10,077 bases of DNA from Flavobacterium sp. (GTDB taxonomy: Bacteria; Bacteroidota; Bacteroidia; Flavobacteriales; Flavobacteriaceae): the NCBI GenBank assembly GCA_012032075.1, contig JAAURU010000095.1, positions 1-10,077 on the forward strand, given 5' to 3'. Within the stretch, counting starts at the first letter, position 1. Each line of letters begins with the position of its first letter. Of this stretch, positions 1 to 7,883 are shown one piece after another. A model generated the notes under the pieces. That model did not search any database and was not told the origin of the DNA. It worked only from the letters and a program-made list of their open reading frames with translations. The position numbers and the translations under genes are program-made.

Positions 1-30
1 TAAAAACAAACCATCTCAAAAAGATGGTTT
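1..30 (-). terminator. Rho-independent terminator of the lipoprotein operon
   Basis: A perfect 9-bp stem (AAACCATCT at 8-16, AGATGGTTT at 22-30) encloses a 5-nt loop. Read on the minus strand the hairpin is followed by a T-rich stretch (GTTTTTA). It lies 13 bp beyond the TAA of the lipoprotein gene, so it is well placed to end that leftward transcript. Confidence 0.8.
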
Positions 31-43
31 ACTTATGTTGAAA

Positions 44-892
44 TTAAAAATCTGTCCAGTGTCTTACAGCTCTTACTCTATGAAGTGCACTTTTGAAATC
101 AGCAGGAGTTGATGTTGTAGTAAAACTATATGTTTCAGCAGCATGCAAAGAATCCTCAGTACTACACCAATAAGTCATAGCTTGAATAATAGTTCCTGAA
201 TTTGCTAAAGAAACATTGTCAATAATTGATTTATTCCCATGCATTTCTTCTAATTCATCATGACTTGGTAAAAACCAATCATTAAATCCATTCAAAATTA
301 AATCATCGCATATTTTTGCAGCATAAATTCCTGCACCTTGAGCATTTACAATTGCATTTGTATTTGCCTGTCCAGTGTTAATACTTGAACCATTTGCGTT
401 TGTTAACATACTCATTCCGTTGTACCATTGGACACCTGTACTTTGATCAGTAACGGCACAAACTAATCCTTCATTACCCGCTGCATTTACCCAAAAAATA
501 ACACCTCCATATTTGTATTCTCCTATTTCTGGTTTATCTACCAATTCTATTGTTACAGTAGCATTATTAGATGCTCCAGAAGCAGAAACTGTTGCTGTAA
601 TTGTTGGATTTGATTCAAAATCAAATAATCCGTTATCTAAAACAGTTAAATCTCCAGTAGCAGCGTCAATTTCTAATGCACCTGCTGGTGTTTGAGACAC
701 AATAGTGAATGTTAACGCTGTTGTACTGTTGCTTTGAACTGTTCCAATAACTTCTCCATTAGTTGGATTTTCATCAATAGTAACTTCTAAATCTTGAAGA
801 TTTATTGGTGTTGAATTATCATCATCTTTACTACAACTTAATGTTAAAAATGATAATGCTAATAGTGATAATACTAATTTGTTAAGTTTCAT
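44..892 (-). CDS. Surface-type lipoprotein with cadherin-like and Lcl/DUF1566-like domains
   Basis: A 282-aa protein with a lipoprotein signal: a hydrophobic N-terminus ending in the lipobox LTLSC (Cys20). The following SKDDD fits the K-(D/E)2 lipoprotein export signal known from Capnocytophaga and Flavobacterium, which sends lipoproteins to the outer cell surface. Residues about 34-118 look like a cadherin-type beta-sandwich (ALTFTI, then DNGLFDFESNP, then TVTIELVD). Residues about 122-280 resemble the Lcl/DUF1566 domain: GGVIFWVN, GFNDWFLPS, the YW-S-E pattern (here YWCSTED) and a closing RVRAVR. That domain is common in Bacteroidota surface proteins and its biochemical role is unsettled. 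The start is only 18 bp after the stop of the upstream LRR gene, and a terminator follows, so this is probably the last gene of a two-gene operon. The reading frame is intact. Binding or adhesion at the cell surface is inferred; the ligand is unknown. Confidence 0.85.
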   Translation of the reverse strand: MKLNKLVLSLLALSFLTLSCSKDDDNSTPINLQDLEVTIDENPTNGEVIGTVQSNSTTALTFTIVSQTPAGALEIDAATGDLTVLDNGLFDFESNPTITATVSASGASNNATVTIELVDKPEIGEYKYGGVIFWVNAAGNEGLVCAVTDQSTGVQWYNGMSMLTNANGSSINTGQANTNAIVNAQGAGIYAAKICDDLILNGFNDWFLPSHDELEEMHGNKSIIDNVSLANSGTIIQAMTYWCSTEDSLHAAETYSFTTTSTPADFKSALHRVRAVRHWTDF

Positions 893-910
893 AATTTTAT
901 TATTATTTGT

Positions 911-1917
911 TTATTTTATTACAACTTTTTTAACCACAGAACCTCTATCAAAATTTAAGTTAATGATGTAGATTCCACTAGAAAAAGTAGTTGTTTCAAT
1001 TTCAGTTTCAATGCCTTTTGCAATTTTTTGACCTGATAAATTGTAAACTGTGTAATTTTCTAATTGCAATTGGTTACTTGCAACAATTTTAATACTATTT
1101 TCGGTAGTGATTATTTTTACTTCGTTTTCTAGTTCAAAATTTGAAGTGTTTAAATTACCTTGAGTTACTGAATTAAATCCAATCCAAAGAGCAGCGTTAT
1201 AAGCAGCTAAGGTACCTGTTGGAATATATAAATCTATGGTACCTCTATTGTATGCAAAACTATCAATTGTAGGATCAGGATTTCCGTAAGCTACAGTTGG
1301 TGGATTTGTAGCTAAACTTGTAACTGATGTTAAAGGATTTCCCAGAAAAGCTCGTTGTCCAATACTTGTTACATTACTAGGTATAGTGATAGAAGTAAGT
1401 TGATTATTAAAAAAGCGTTACCTTGTATAGAAGTAACACTATTTGGAATAGTAACACTTGTTAACAAATTCCCTTGAAATATTCCCAATGGTATACTTAC
1501 CAAATTATTACTTAATGTAACACTTGTTAGTTGGTTGTTAGTAAAAGCTATATTATCAATAGTTGTTACACTATTAGGTATAATAACACTTGCTAATTGA
1601 TTAAAAGAAAATGCACCTAAACCAATATAAGTTACAGTATTTGGAATAATAACACTAGTTAATTGTTCTCCAGTTGTTGTATTTCCTTGAAACGCATAAT
1701 TTCCAATTCTAACAACATTATAAGTGTTAGAATTATAAATAACAGAAGATGGAATATTAACATTTATTCCCCCTGTAAAATCATAATCTGTAATTGTTAC
1801 AGTGTAAGGAGAAACAGGGCTTAATACTTGATAAGTAAAAAAATTATTTGTAAATGTCTGCGTATATCCTAAAATAGATATACAGAAAATAAATGCAAAA
1901 AGTAGTTGTTTTTTCAT
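911..1917 (-). pseudogene. BspA-like leucine-rich-repeat protein with T9SS sorting domain, frameshifted
   Basis: The start at 1917 gives a clear Sec signal peptide (MKKQLLFAFIFCISILGYTQ). From about residue 67 there are tandem repeats of about 23 residues of the LRR_5/BspA type (pattern AF-N-QLTSV-IPNSVT-I). The open frame stops at 1369 after a nonsense tail, but adding one base to the T6 run of the coding strand (plus-strand A6 at 1409-1414) restores AFFNNQLTSITIP and a frame that stays open to the TAA at 911-913. The restored part has another repeat, then NPPTVAYG and the IDLYIPTGT-AAY-AA-W-GF segment usual for flavobacterial LRR_5 proteins. It ends in a type A T9SS sorting domain (YTVYNLSGQKI, then FSSGIYII, then KKVVIK). 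The reconstructed protein is about 335 aa, secreted and anchored at the surface through T9SS. BspA-type LRR proteins act in adhesion and protein binding; the role here is inferred. It is first in the operon with the downstream lipoprotein. The frameshift may be a sequence error. Confidence 0.85.
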
Positions 1918-2028
1918 AATAAAATAAATTTAAGTTTTGTTTAAAATAGTTTTATCTTTATTTAAGAGGTTTGTTTCTATTTTTAAAATTTAGAATTTCA
2001 CATCTTTTAACACGAAAATAAGATGAAA

Positions 2029-2036
2029 CAAACTTA
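2029..2036 (-). promoter_or_regulatory. Candidate -7 element for the LRR/lipoprotein operon
   Basis: On the minus strand this octamer reads TAAGTTTG, matching the Bacteroidota -7 consensus TAnnTTTG. The nearest upstream TTG (CAA on plus, 2063-2065) gives a spacer of 26 bp, longer than the usual 19-21, and lies inside the first direct repeat. It would give a leader of about 105 nt before the ATG at 1917. Tentative. Confidence 0.35.
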
Positions 2037-2057
2037 GGATAAATCAAAAAAATAAAA

Positions 2058-2090
2058 TGTGACAAAACATATACTAAATAGTGACGAATA
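2058..2090 (+). promoter_or_regulatory. Putative LytTR operator, copy 1
   Basis: A 33-bp unit that recurs almost unchanged at 2179-2210. It contains two half-sites, GTGACAAAAC (from 2059) and GTGACGAATA (2081-2090), in the same orientation with a 22-bp period. LytTR domains typically bind paired direct repeats about two helical turns apart, and the adjacent rightward gene encodes a LytTR regulator. This copy lies nearer the divergent LRR/lipoprotein operon and overlaps the zone where its -33 element would be. That the regulator binds here is inferred. Confidence 0.55.
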
Positions 2091-2178
2091 CTTAACTAAC
2101 AAAAATCAATCGTAAACAAATAGTAGATTGATGTAGTAAAAACAAAAAAACACTGTAAAATACTTTAAAACATGGATT

Positions 2179-2210
2179 TGTGATAAAACATATAGATTTA
2201 GTGACGAATA
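2179..2210 (+). promoter_or_regulatory. Putative LytTR operator, copy 2
   Basis: The second copy of the direct repeat, with half-sites GTGATAAAAC (from 2180) and GTGACGAATA (2201-2210) at a 21-bp period. It ends 11 bp upstream of the TTG of the promoter at 2222-2253, a suitable place for an activator contacting RNA polymerase or for autoregulation. It differs from copy 1 mainly by a one-base gap and changes in the middle spacer, while the half-sites are conserved. Confidence 0.55.
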
Positions 2211-2221
2211 AAAATGTACTA

Positions 2222-2253
2222 TTGGAACTACAAAATAAATAGTATTATCTTTG
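2222..2253 (+). promoter_or_regulatory. Bacteroidota-type promoter of the LytTR regulator gene
   Basis: TTG at 2222-2224 and TATCTTTG at 2246-2253 are separated by 21 bp and match the TTG / TAnnTTTG sigma-A consensus of Bacteroidota. The -7 element ends 14 bp before the ATG at 2268, so the leader would be very short. Confidence 0.65.
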
Positions 2254-2267
2254 CATAAATAAACTTA

Positions 2268-4793
2268 ATGAAGTTAGCAAACTATTTAATCTATTTAATT
2301 TTCTTTTTAAACATTTGTAATGGTCAAAATTACATTTACCAACATTTTGGTCCAGATGAAGGTTTACCAAGTTCTGAAGTTTATGATATTTATCAAGATA
2401 AGTTAGGATATATTTGGTTTGCAACTGATAAAGGTCTATCCCGTTATAATGGATCTGAATTTGAAAATTTCAACACCAAAAATGGTTTGCCTGGCAACAC
2501 CATTTTAGATTTTTATCCACAAAAAAATGGGCGAATTTGGTGTTATGAATATCATACACAAAGTCTCTTTTATTTTGAAGAAAAATTTAATGAATTTAAA
2601 CCTTTTAAATATAATCAACTACTGAAAGAAAATATAACCCCAAGTGTTGTTATTAAAAGTCTTGTGATTGACAAAGACAAAAATATATTTGTTGGTGGAT
2701 ATCATATAAATGGAATTATTAAAATAAGTGATAAAGGAAAAATTAGTTTTTTATATAATTCAACTTCAACCGAAGAAAACACAAAATATAAATATGCCAT
2801 AAATACATTAACTGGATCTTTTTTTTCTACATATCAAAATTATACATTTGAAAGAAATATCTTAATTTTTGATACTCAAAATTCCGCTACATCTGCAATG
2901 GATGCCATTGTTTTAAATAAAAACAAAGTATATTTTATAGATAAAAAGTTAGGTATGTTTTCAAAAAAATCTGAGGTTAAATACTATGATAAAAAAGAAA
3001 ACCCTATTTGTGTTAAAAAATTAAGTGAGCAAACCTTTTTTGTTGGATATTATGGTGGAGGAGCAGAAATAAGAAATGAGTCTGGAAAAATATTAGAGAC
3101 ATTTCTTTCCAAAAAATCTATAACTAATTTTCTAATTGATGTAGAAGGTAGCTATTGGTTTACTACATTAGATGATGGAGTATATTATGTTAAAAATCCT
3201 AAAATTAAAATCTTTACAACCGAACATATTGCATCATTAGTAAAAGACGATAAAAACAATTTATTTGCAGGATTAAATAATAGCGATATAATTAAAATTA
3301 ACAAAAATACAGAAACTCTTTATAGAGGAAAAAAATCAGATAAAGCTCTTGTTTCTTTTGATGTTAAAAACAAGATAGTTTATGGTTATAGCAACCCTTA
3401 TCTAATAGATTACACATCTAAAGAAAAAAAATCTATTATAATTGGTGCTAATAATCTTCCAGAAAATATTGGAAATCCTTATTTATCTTCTACTGCACAT
3501 TCTATTAGTAAATTTGAAAATCAAAAAATTACAAAATATAATTATGATATAAAAATTCAAGATATCTGTTATTTTAAAAATAAACTTTACATTGGTTTCT
3601 TCAATAGGTTTATTTACTCAAAAAAAAGATAATTCGTTAGATTTTCATACCAATGACTTGTTCAAAATTAGAATTGATGACATCGATTCAAATGGGAAAA
3701 CTGCTTATTTAGCCACTCAAGGTAATGGTGTTGTTGCTTTTGGAGATAGTATCTTTAATATCACTACAAAAAACAAACTTACCAATAATATCATAAGCGA
3801 AATTCATATTGAAAATGACTCAACAGTTTGGGCTTGTAGCATTACTGGTTTAAACAGAATTACTTTTAAAAATAAAAACAATTACACAGTTAACACACTA
3901 ACAATAGCAGACGGATTAATTAGTAATGATATTAATGATATTGAAATAATAAACGATACTATTTGGGTAGCTACAAAAAAAGGTTTGTGTTATTTAAATA
4001 AGGAAGTTTTAGATGAAAAAATAAATGCTAAAGTTCTATCCTTAGTTATTGAAAAAATTGTCGTAAACAATAATGATTATTCTAAACCAACTGGACAATT
4101 TAATTATGATCAAAACAACATTAGTTTCAAACTTCAAGCAGTTTCTCATAAAAATTCTAAAAATATTATTTATCAATACAGATTAAAAGAAATTGATAAA
4201 ACTTGGAAAAATACAAAAAATAGAATTATTAATTTTTCATCTTTATCTCCAGGAAATTACACATTTGAAGCTCGTGCAACTATTTCAAACAACCCTAATG
4301 ATAAGGTAATTTCTTATACCTTTAAAATATATCCTCCTTTTTGGAAAACTTGGTGGTTTTATAGTTTATGTAGCTTTTCTTTTATTTGCTTAGTATATTT
4401 ATTCTTTAAAATTAGAGTATTATCTTACAATAAAGACGTTTTAAGAGAACTTATTCGATTAATTATTAAACGATTAAAACGCAAAGAACAAATCTATAAA
4501 TTTCGATCTAATGGAGAAGACTTTAAAATACTTACTCGAGAGATTCAGTATATAAATTCGCAAGGAAATTATTTGGATATAATTACCGATAAAAAAACGT
4601 ACACTATAAGATGTAAAATTGGTGATTTTATTAACACAACACCAGATAAATTAGAATATCTTAGAGTTCATCGCTCTTATATAATTAGAATAGATCAAGT
4701 TTCTAGTAAAGGCAAAAATTGGGTAATAATTAAAGAAAAAAAATTCCAGTTGGTGAGTCATATCTAATGGAATTAGAAAAAATACAATTTTAA
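2268..4793 (+). pseudogene. Transmembrane one-component regulator: beta-propeller, Y_Y_Y, LytTR; two frameshifts
   Basis: The reconstructed product is 841 aa. It has a signal peptide (residues about 1-19), then Reg_prop repeats forming a periplasmic beta-propeller (first repeat: LPSSEVYDIYQDKLGYIWFA, DKGLSRYNG). A Y_Y_Y domain follows at about 611-688 (YQYRLKEIDKTW, then LSPGNYTFEARA), one membrane helix at about 694-715 and a LytTR DNA-binding domain at about 746-841 (IQYINSQGNYLDI, LRVHRSYIIRI). No histidine kinase or receiver domain is visible, so a periplasmic ligand probably controls DNA binding directly from the membrane. Two lesions break the frame. The first is one extra T in 3596-3598: without it IGFFNRF becomes IGSSIGLF, the normal propeller motif. 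The second is one missing A in the A8 run at 4736-4743: with nine As the end reads KKIPVGESYLMELEKIQF, a typical LytTR C-terminus, with TAA at 4791-4793. The indels cancel in length (2526 = 3 x 842). As written, the first fragment ends at 3632 and the second spans about 3592-4767. It diverges from the LRR/lipoprotein operon, its likely target. Confidence 0.85.
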
Positions 4794-5011
4794 AATTTTA
4801 TATGTATTCAAGTTAATCATAATATTAACAAAACTAACATCATTCATTAAAACCTAATGATTTAGTTATTGAGAAACAGTACTAAAAAAGTGTGTAAAGA
4901 GTAAAAGTGAATGTTTTAAAAAACCGCATAAAAAAGTATTTATAAAAGAATTTCATTTCAACCAAATATATGTAATAATAGAATTACAATAAAAAACTAA
5001 ACTAAGAAAAT
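4794..5011. other. Convergent intergenic region without a gene
   Basis: AT-rich spacer between the rightward regulator gene and the terminator of the leftward LtaS-like gene. I see no credible ORF or RNA gene. A weak 6-bp hairpin (TCATTA at 4844-4849 with TAATGA at 4855-4860) has no T-tract right after it, so the regulator gene has no clear terminator of its own; it might stop at the hairpin at 5018-5044. Confidence 0.5.
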
Positions 5012-5044
5012 AAAAAAATCCGATTAGTGTTATGCTAATCGGAT
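5012..5044 (-). terminator. Rho-independent terminator of the LtaS-like gene
   Basis: A perfect 10-bp stem (ATCCGATTAG at 5018-5027, CTAATCGGAT at 5035-5044) with a 7-nt loop. On the minus strand it is followed directly by a T-tract (plus-strand A run 5012-5018). It lies about 40 bp beyond the reconstructed TAA at 5085-5087. Confidence 0.9.
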
Positions 5045-5084
5045 ATTGTCTAATAGAACTTTATTCAGTTATATATTATAGTTT

Positions 5085-7025
5085 TTAATTAACTTTCATT
5101 TTTTTAGTAACATACATATAATCTGCTGTTTGATACTAAGAAATAGTTTCTTTTAAAAACGTTTTGTTCATTGGCAATAAAGTCAATTCATTAGTTGTAC
5201 GATTCCAATTGTAGTGATTATTCACTTTTTGATTAGACAAAACCATAATTTCATCATTTTTTAATACTCCTAATTTTAGATAAGTACCTACAAAAGCACG
5301 TTCTTCAAAATTTGAATTAAAAATAGAATTACCAAAGAAAGTCGAATTATATTTCCAATGCAATAACGAAAACAATGTTGGTATAATATCTATTTGAGAA
5401 CACATTTTATTTACTTTTTGCTTTTCAAATAAAGAGGAATAAATAAATGCTGGAATATGATAATTTTGTACATCTATTTCATCTTTTCCAGCACTACTTG
5501 CACAATGATCGGCAATAATAACAAAAATAGTGTTTTTAAACCAAGGTTTTGCTACGGCATCTTTCATAAATTTACCTAAAGCAAAATCAGCATATTTCAC
5601 AGCTCCACTTCTTCCTGTTCCAGATGGGATGTCTATTTTCCTTTCAGGATATGTGTAAGGTTTATGATTTGAAGTAGTCATAATAAAATTGAAAAAAGGT
5701 TTGCTTTTACTGTAATCAACATCGGCAGCTTTTATCATTTTGTTATAAATATCTTCATCACAAATTCCCCATGCATTTTCAAAAGTCACTTCATTATCTT
5801 CAATATTGTATCGATTTGTTTTTATAGCATCGCTCAGTACACTACCTCTACCTCTATCATATATATTGAAACCGTTTCCACCAAAAAAAGCATTCATATT
5901 ATCAAAATAACCATCTCCACCATAAAAGAAATTAGGGTCATAGTTTTTTGAATTGAAAACATTGGCAATAGTATTTAAGTTTTGATTTTCTAACCTTTTT
6001 ACAATACTACTTCCAGGTGTTGGAGGAATACTTAATGTCATGGCTTCCATACCTCAAACGGTTCTTGTACCTGTAGCAAATAAATTGGAAAAGAAAATAC
6101 TTTCTTGGGCTAATGTATCTAGATTAGGAGTTATCTTTTCAGTATTTCCAAATTCTTCCATGAAACTTGCACTCATGCTTTCCATTAATACTAAAACAAC
6201 ATTTGGTTTCTGCTCTTGTATTGAGTCATTAGATATAGTTCTTTCAATAGATAATTCATCAGATGAAAAAACGGTATTTGGTACTTTTAACTTTTCTCTA
6301 ATTATTTCGAAAGCAACTTTATCATCTTCTGATTCATAAAACACTTTATAATCCATTTGATTGTTTCGCATGGCTGCAAAAAAAGAATAAATTCCAGCCT
6401 TAGAAATTTCAGAATCATACCTGTTTTTTGACCATTCTGCACTTGCATTGGTTATAAAATTGGCAAAAAACAACATCATCAGGATACATACAAAATAAGG
6501 AAGCAATCTGTCTTTAAATCTTCTTTTAGCTTCGAAAGTAATTTTAAAAACATTCTTCTTTCTGAAAAATAAAATGATTCCAAGTGTCAGTAACAAAACT
6601 GATGGAATTAGTATCTATAGTGGATAAGATTGATTGATGTTTTGAAGAACTTCGTAAGTGTAAATTATATAATCTACTGCAATGAAATTAAAACGACATC
6701 TAAATTCTTCCCAAAACGTAATTTCGGCAAAAAAAGTAAAAACTAAGATAAGAATGGTTAAAAAACTCATACTGTAAACTAGTGCTTTATCTAATTTACT
6801 TTCAATCCATTTACTTGGAAAAACAAGAAAATACAATCCTAATATCATCCAAATAAATGAAAGTACTCCGATATCAAAAAACAATCCGTAGAAAATTATT
6901 TTTAGTACACTTAAAAAAGTAAAATCAACATCTGAAAATTGCCAACTTATAAATATTATTCGAAGTAATAAAGATAAGCTAATATAAAAAAAAGAAATAC
7001 TTTTTAAAACTTGGAAACGTTTCAT
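5085..7025 (-). pseudogene. LtaS/OpgB-like sulfatase-fold phosphotransferase broken by three in-frame stops
   Basis: A single frame runs from the ATG at 7025 to the TAA at 5085-5087 (646 codons, usual for LTA-synthase-family proteins) but is interrupted by TAG (codon 137, 6615-6617), TGA (codon 324, 6054-6056) and TAG (codon 630, 5136-5138). The N-terminus has about five membrane helices. The rest is a sulfatase/alkaline-phosphatase fold with the family's metal and catalytic residues: Glu282 in VLVLMESMSA, Thr322 in GTRTV (nucleophile by analogy with LtaS), His454 in TTSNH, Asp506-His507 in IIADHC, and IPPTPGSS. The TGA stands where the family has Arg (TVRGMEA). The sequence after the last TAG, YQTADYMYVTKK, still resembles the family's C-terminus. 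Intact relatives transfer phosphoglycerol or phosphoethanolamine groups at the outer face of the inner membrane; Bacteroidota lack lipoteichoic acid, so the substrate is unknown. Apart from the stops the sequence looks conserved, so decay would be recent, or some stops are sequence errors. As written, no fragment could be active. Confidence 0.85.
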
Positions 7026-7049
7026 AGTTTAATTATTTAACATTAATAA

Positions 7050-7090
7050 ACAAAAAGAAATTATCCGTTTAAAAATGTAACGGATAATTT
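7050..7090 (-). terminator. Terminator after the DUF2490 gene
   Basis: A 12-bp perfect stem (AAATTATCCGTT at 7058-7069, AACGGATAATTT at 7079-7090) with a 9-nt loop is followed on the minus strand by CTTTTTG. It lies 16 bp after the TAG of the DUF2490 gene and 32 bp before the start of the LtaS-like gene. It probably ends or attenuates the upstream transcript. I see no clear TAnnTTTG promoter for the LtaS-like gene between it and 7025, so partial readthrough is possible. Confidence 0.8.
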
Positions 7091-7106
7091 AAAAAAATAA
7101 CTTACT

Positions 7107-7871
7107 CTATTTTTTCTTAGTAAAGTCTAAATTAGTTATATAAGATAACCTAACTGTTGGATTATTTTCTTGGATTGTATTCCCAAAATTCCAAATGTGT
7201 TGTTGAATGTAATTGACTTGAATTTGATTTTTCGGATTAATATTATAACCTAATCCACCTATAATTCTATTCTGATTAAAAAAAGTTTTACCTGCATTAC
7301 TACCAATATTCACAAAAGCTTCATCTCCTAAAACCGCAAATAGTTTTGGTTTTTCGTCTTGTTTAGTCAATGTGTAATTCACTAAAAACATATAACGCAC
7401 ACGATTTCTATACTCATAACGATCAATGTCATACTCATTTGTAATAGTATTTTTAACCGCAATACCTACAAAACGATTTTCATCTCTTAATCGATGAATA
7501 AATTTAAAATTTCCTGAAGAGTGGGTAAATGTTCCTTGAATCCAAATATGATCTTCTGGAATAGACCTTTTATTTATTGGAATTTCTCCATAACTATATG
7601 TGTTGTAATGCGTGTAACCAATACTTCCTAATAACTTTTGAGTGATTTGATAATCAAATGATGGACGAATAAACCATTGTTGCTTTTCATTTAAACCATC
7701 TGTATATCGCATGGTTGCTTCTAAAGTGAAAAAAGTTTTAGTAGCAATTTTATTTTTACCCACATAATGAAACCAAACATTATTATTTTGTGTTTCAATT
7801 TGTGCAAAAGAAAAACTAATTAATAACAAGAAACTTATTACTAATAAAGTTTTTAATTTTAATATTTTCAT
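7107..7871 (-). CDS. DUF2490 family protein, probably outer-membrane beta-barrel
   Basis: A 254-aa protein with a Sec signal peptide (MKILKLKTLLVISFLLLISFSFAQ). The mature part is rich in alternating amphipathic strands and aromatic residues (WFHYVGKNKIATKTFFTLEATMRYTDG, WFIRPSFDYQI, YEYRNRVRYMFLVNY, GGLGYNINPKNQIQVNYIQQHIWNFG), the pattern of DUF2490 proteins, which are thought to form small outer-membrane barrels. It starts 12 bp after the SulP stop, so it is co-transcribed with that transporter, and a terminator follows. A role as an outer-membrane partner of the anion uptake system is inferred from position only. The frame is intact and ends in a genuine TAG. Confidence 0.85.
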   Translation of the reverse strand: MKILKLKTLLVISFLLLISFSFAQIETQNNNVWFHYVGKNKIATKTFFTLEATMRYTDGLNEKQQWFIRPSFDYQITQKLLGSIGYTHYNTYSYGEIPINKRSIPEDHIWIQGTFTHSSGNFKFIHRLRDENRFVGIAVKNTITNEYDIDRYEYRNRVRYMFLVNYTLTKQDEKPKLFAVLGDEAFVNIGSNAGKTFFNQNRIIGGLGYNINPKNQIQVNYIQQHIWNFGNTIQENNPTVRLSYITNLDFTKKK

Positions 7872-7883
7872 TTTAATTAAAGC

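Noticed and set aside
513..695. Plus-strand ORF of 60 aa
   Set aside because: Antisense shadow of the lipoprotein gene; no domain, no promoter.
1500..1760. Regular repeats in the LRR gene as a CRISPR or DNA repeat array
   Set aside because: The period reflects leucine-rich repeats of about 23 residues in a coding frame, with diverged DNA and no spacer structure.
2105..2132. Inverted repeat ATCAATC-N14-GATTGAT between the two direct repeats
   Set aside because: Only 7 bp per arm in very AT-rich DNA and no T-tract; could be chance, so not listed as a site.
3592..3632. Programmed ribosomal frameshifting in the propeller-LytTR gene
   Set aside because: No slippery heptamer or following pseudoknot is apparent, and a second indel breaks the same gene; removing one T restores an ordinary propeller motif.
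6040..6339. Plus-strand ORF of 99 aa
   Set aside because: Antisense to the LtaS-like gene, which shows clear family motifs on the other strand.
5085..7025. Reassignment of TAG and TGA as sense codons, given both occur in one frame
   Set aside because: The DUF2490 gene in the same window ends naturally with TAG, and no other gene has in-frame TAG or TGA at conserved positions without an indel. Local damage explains it better.
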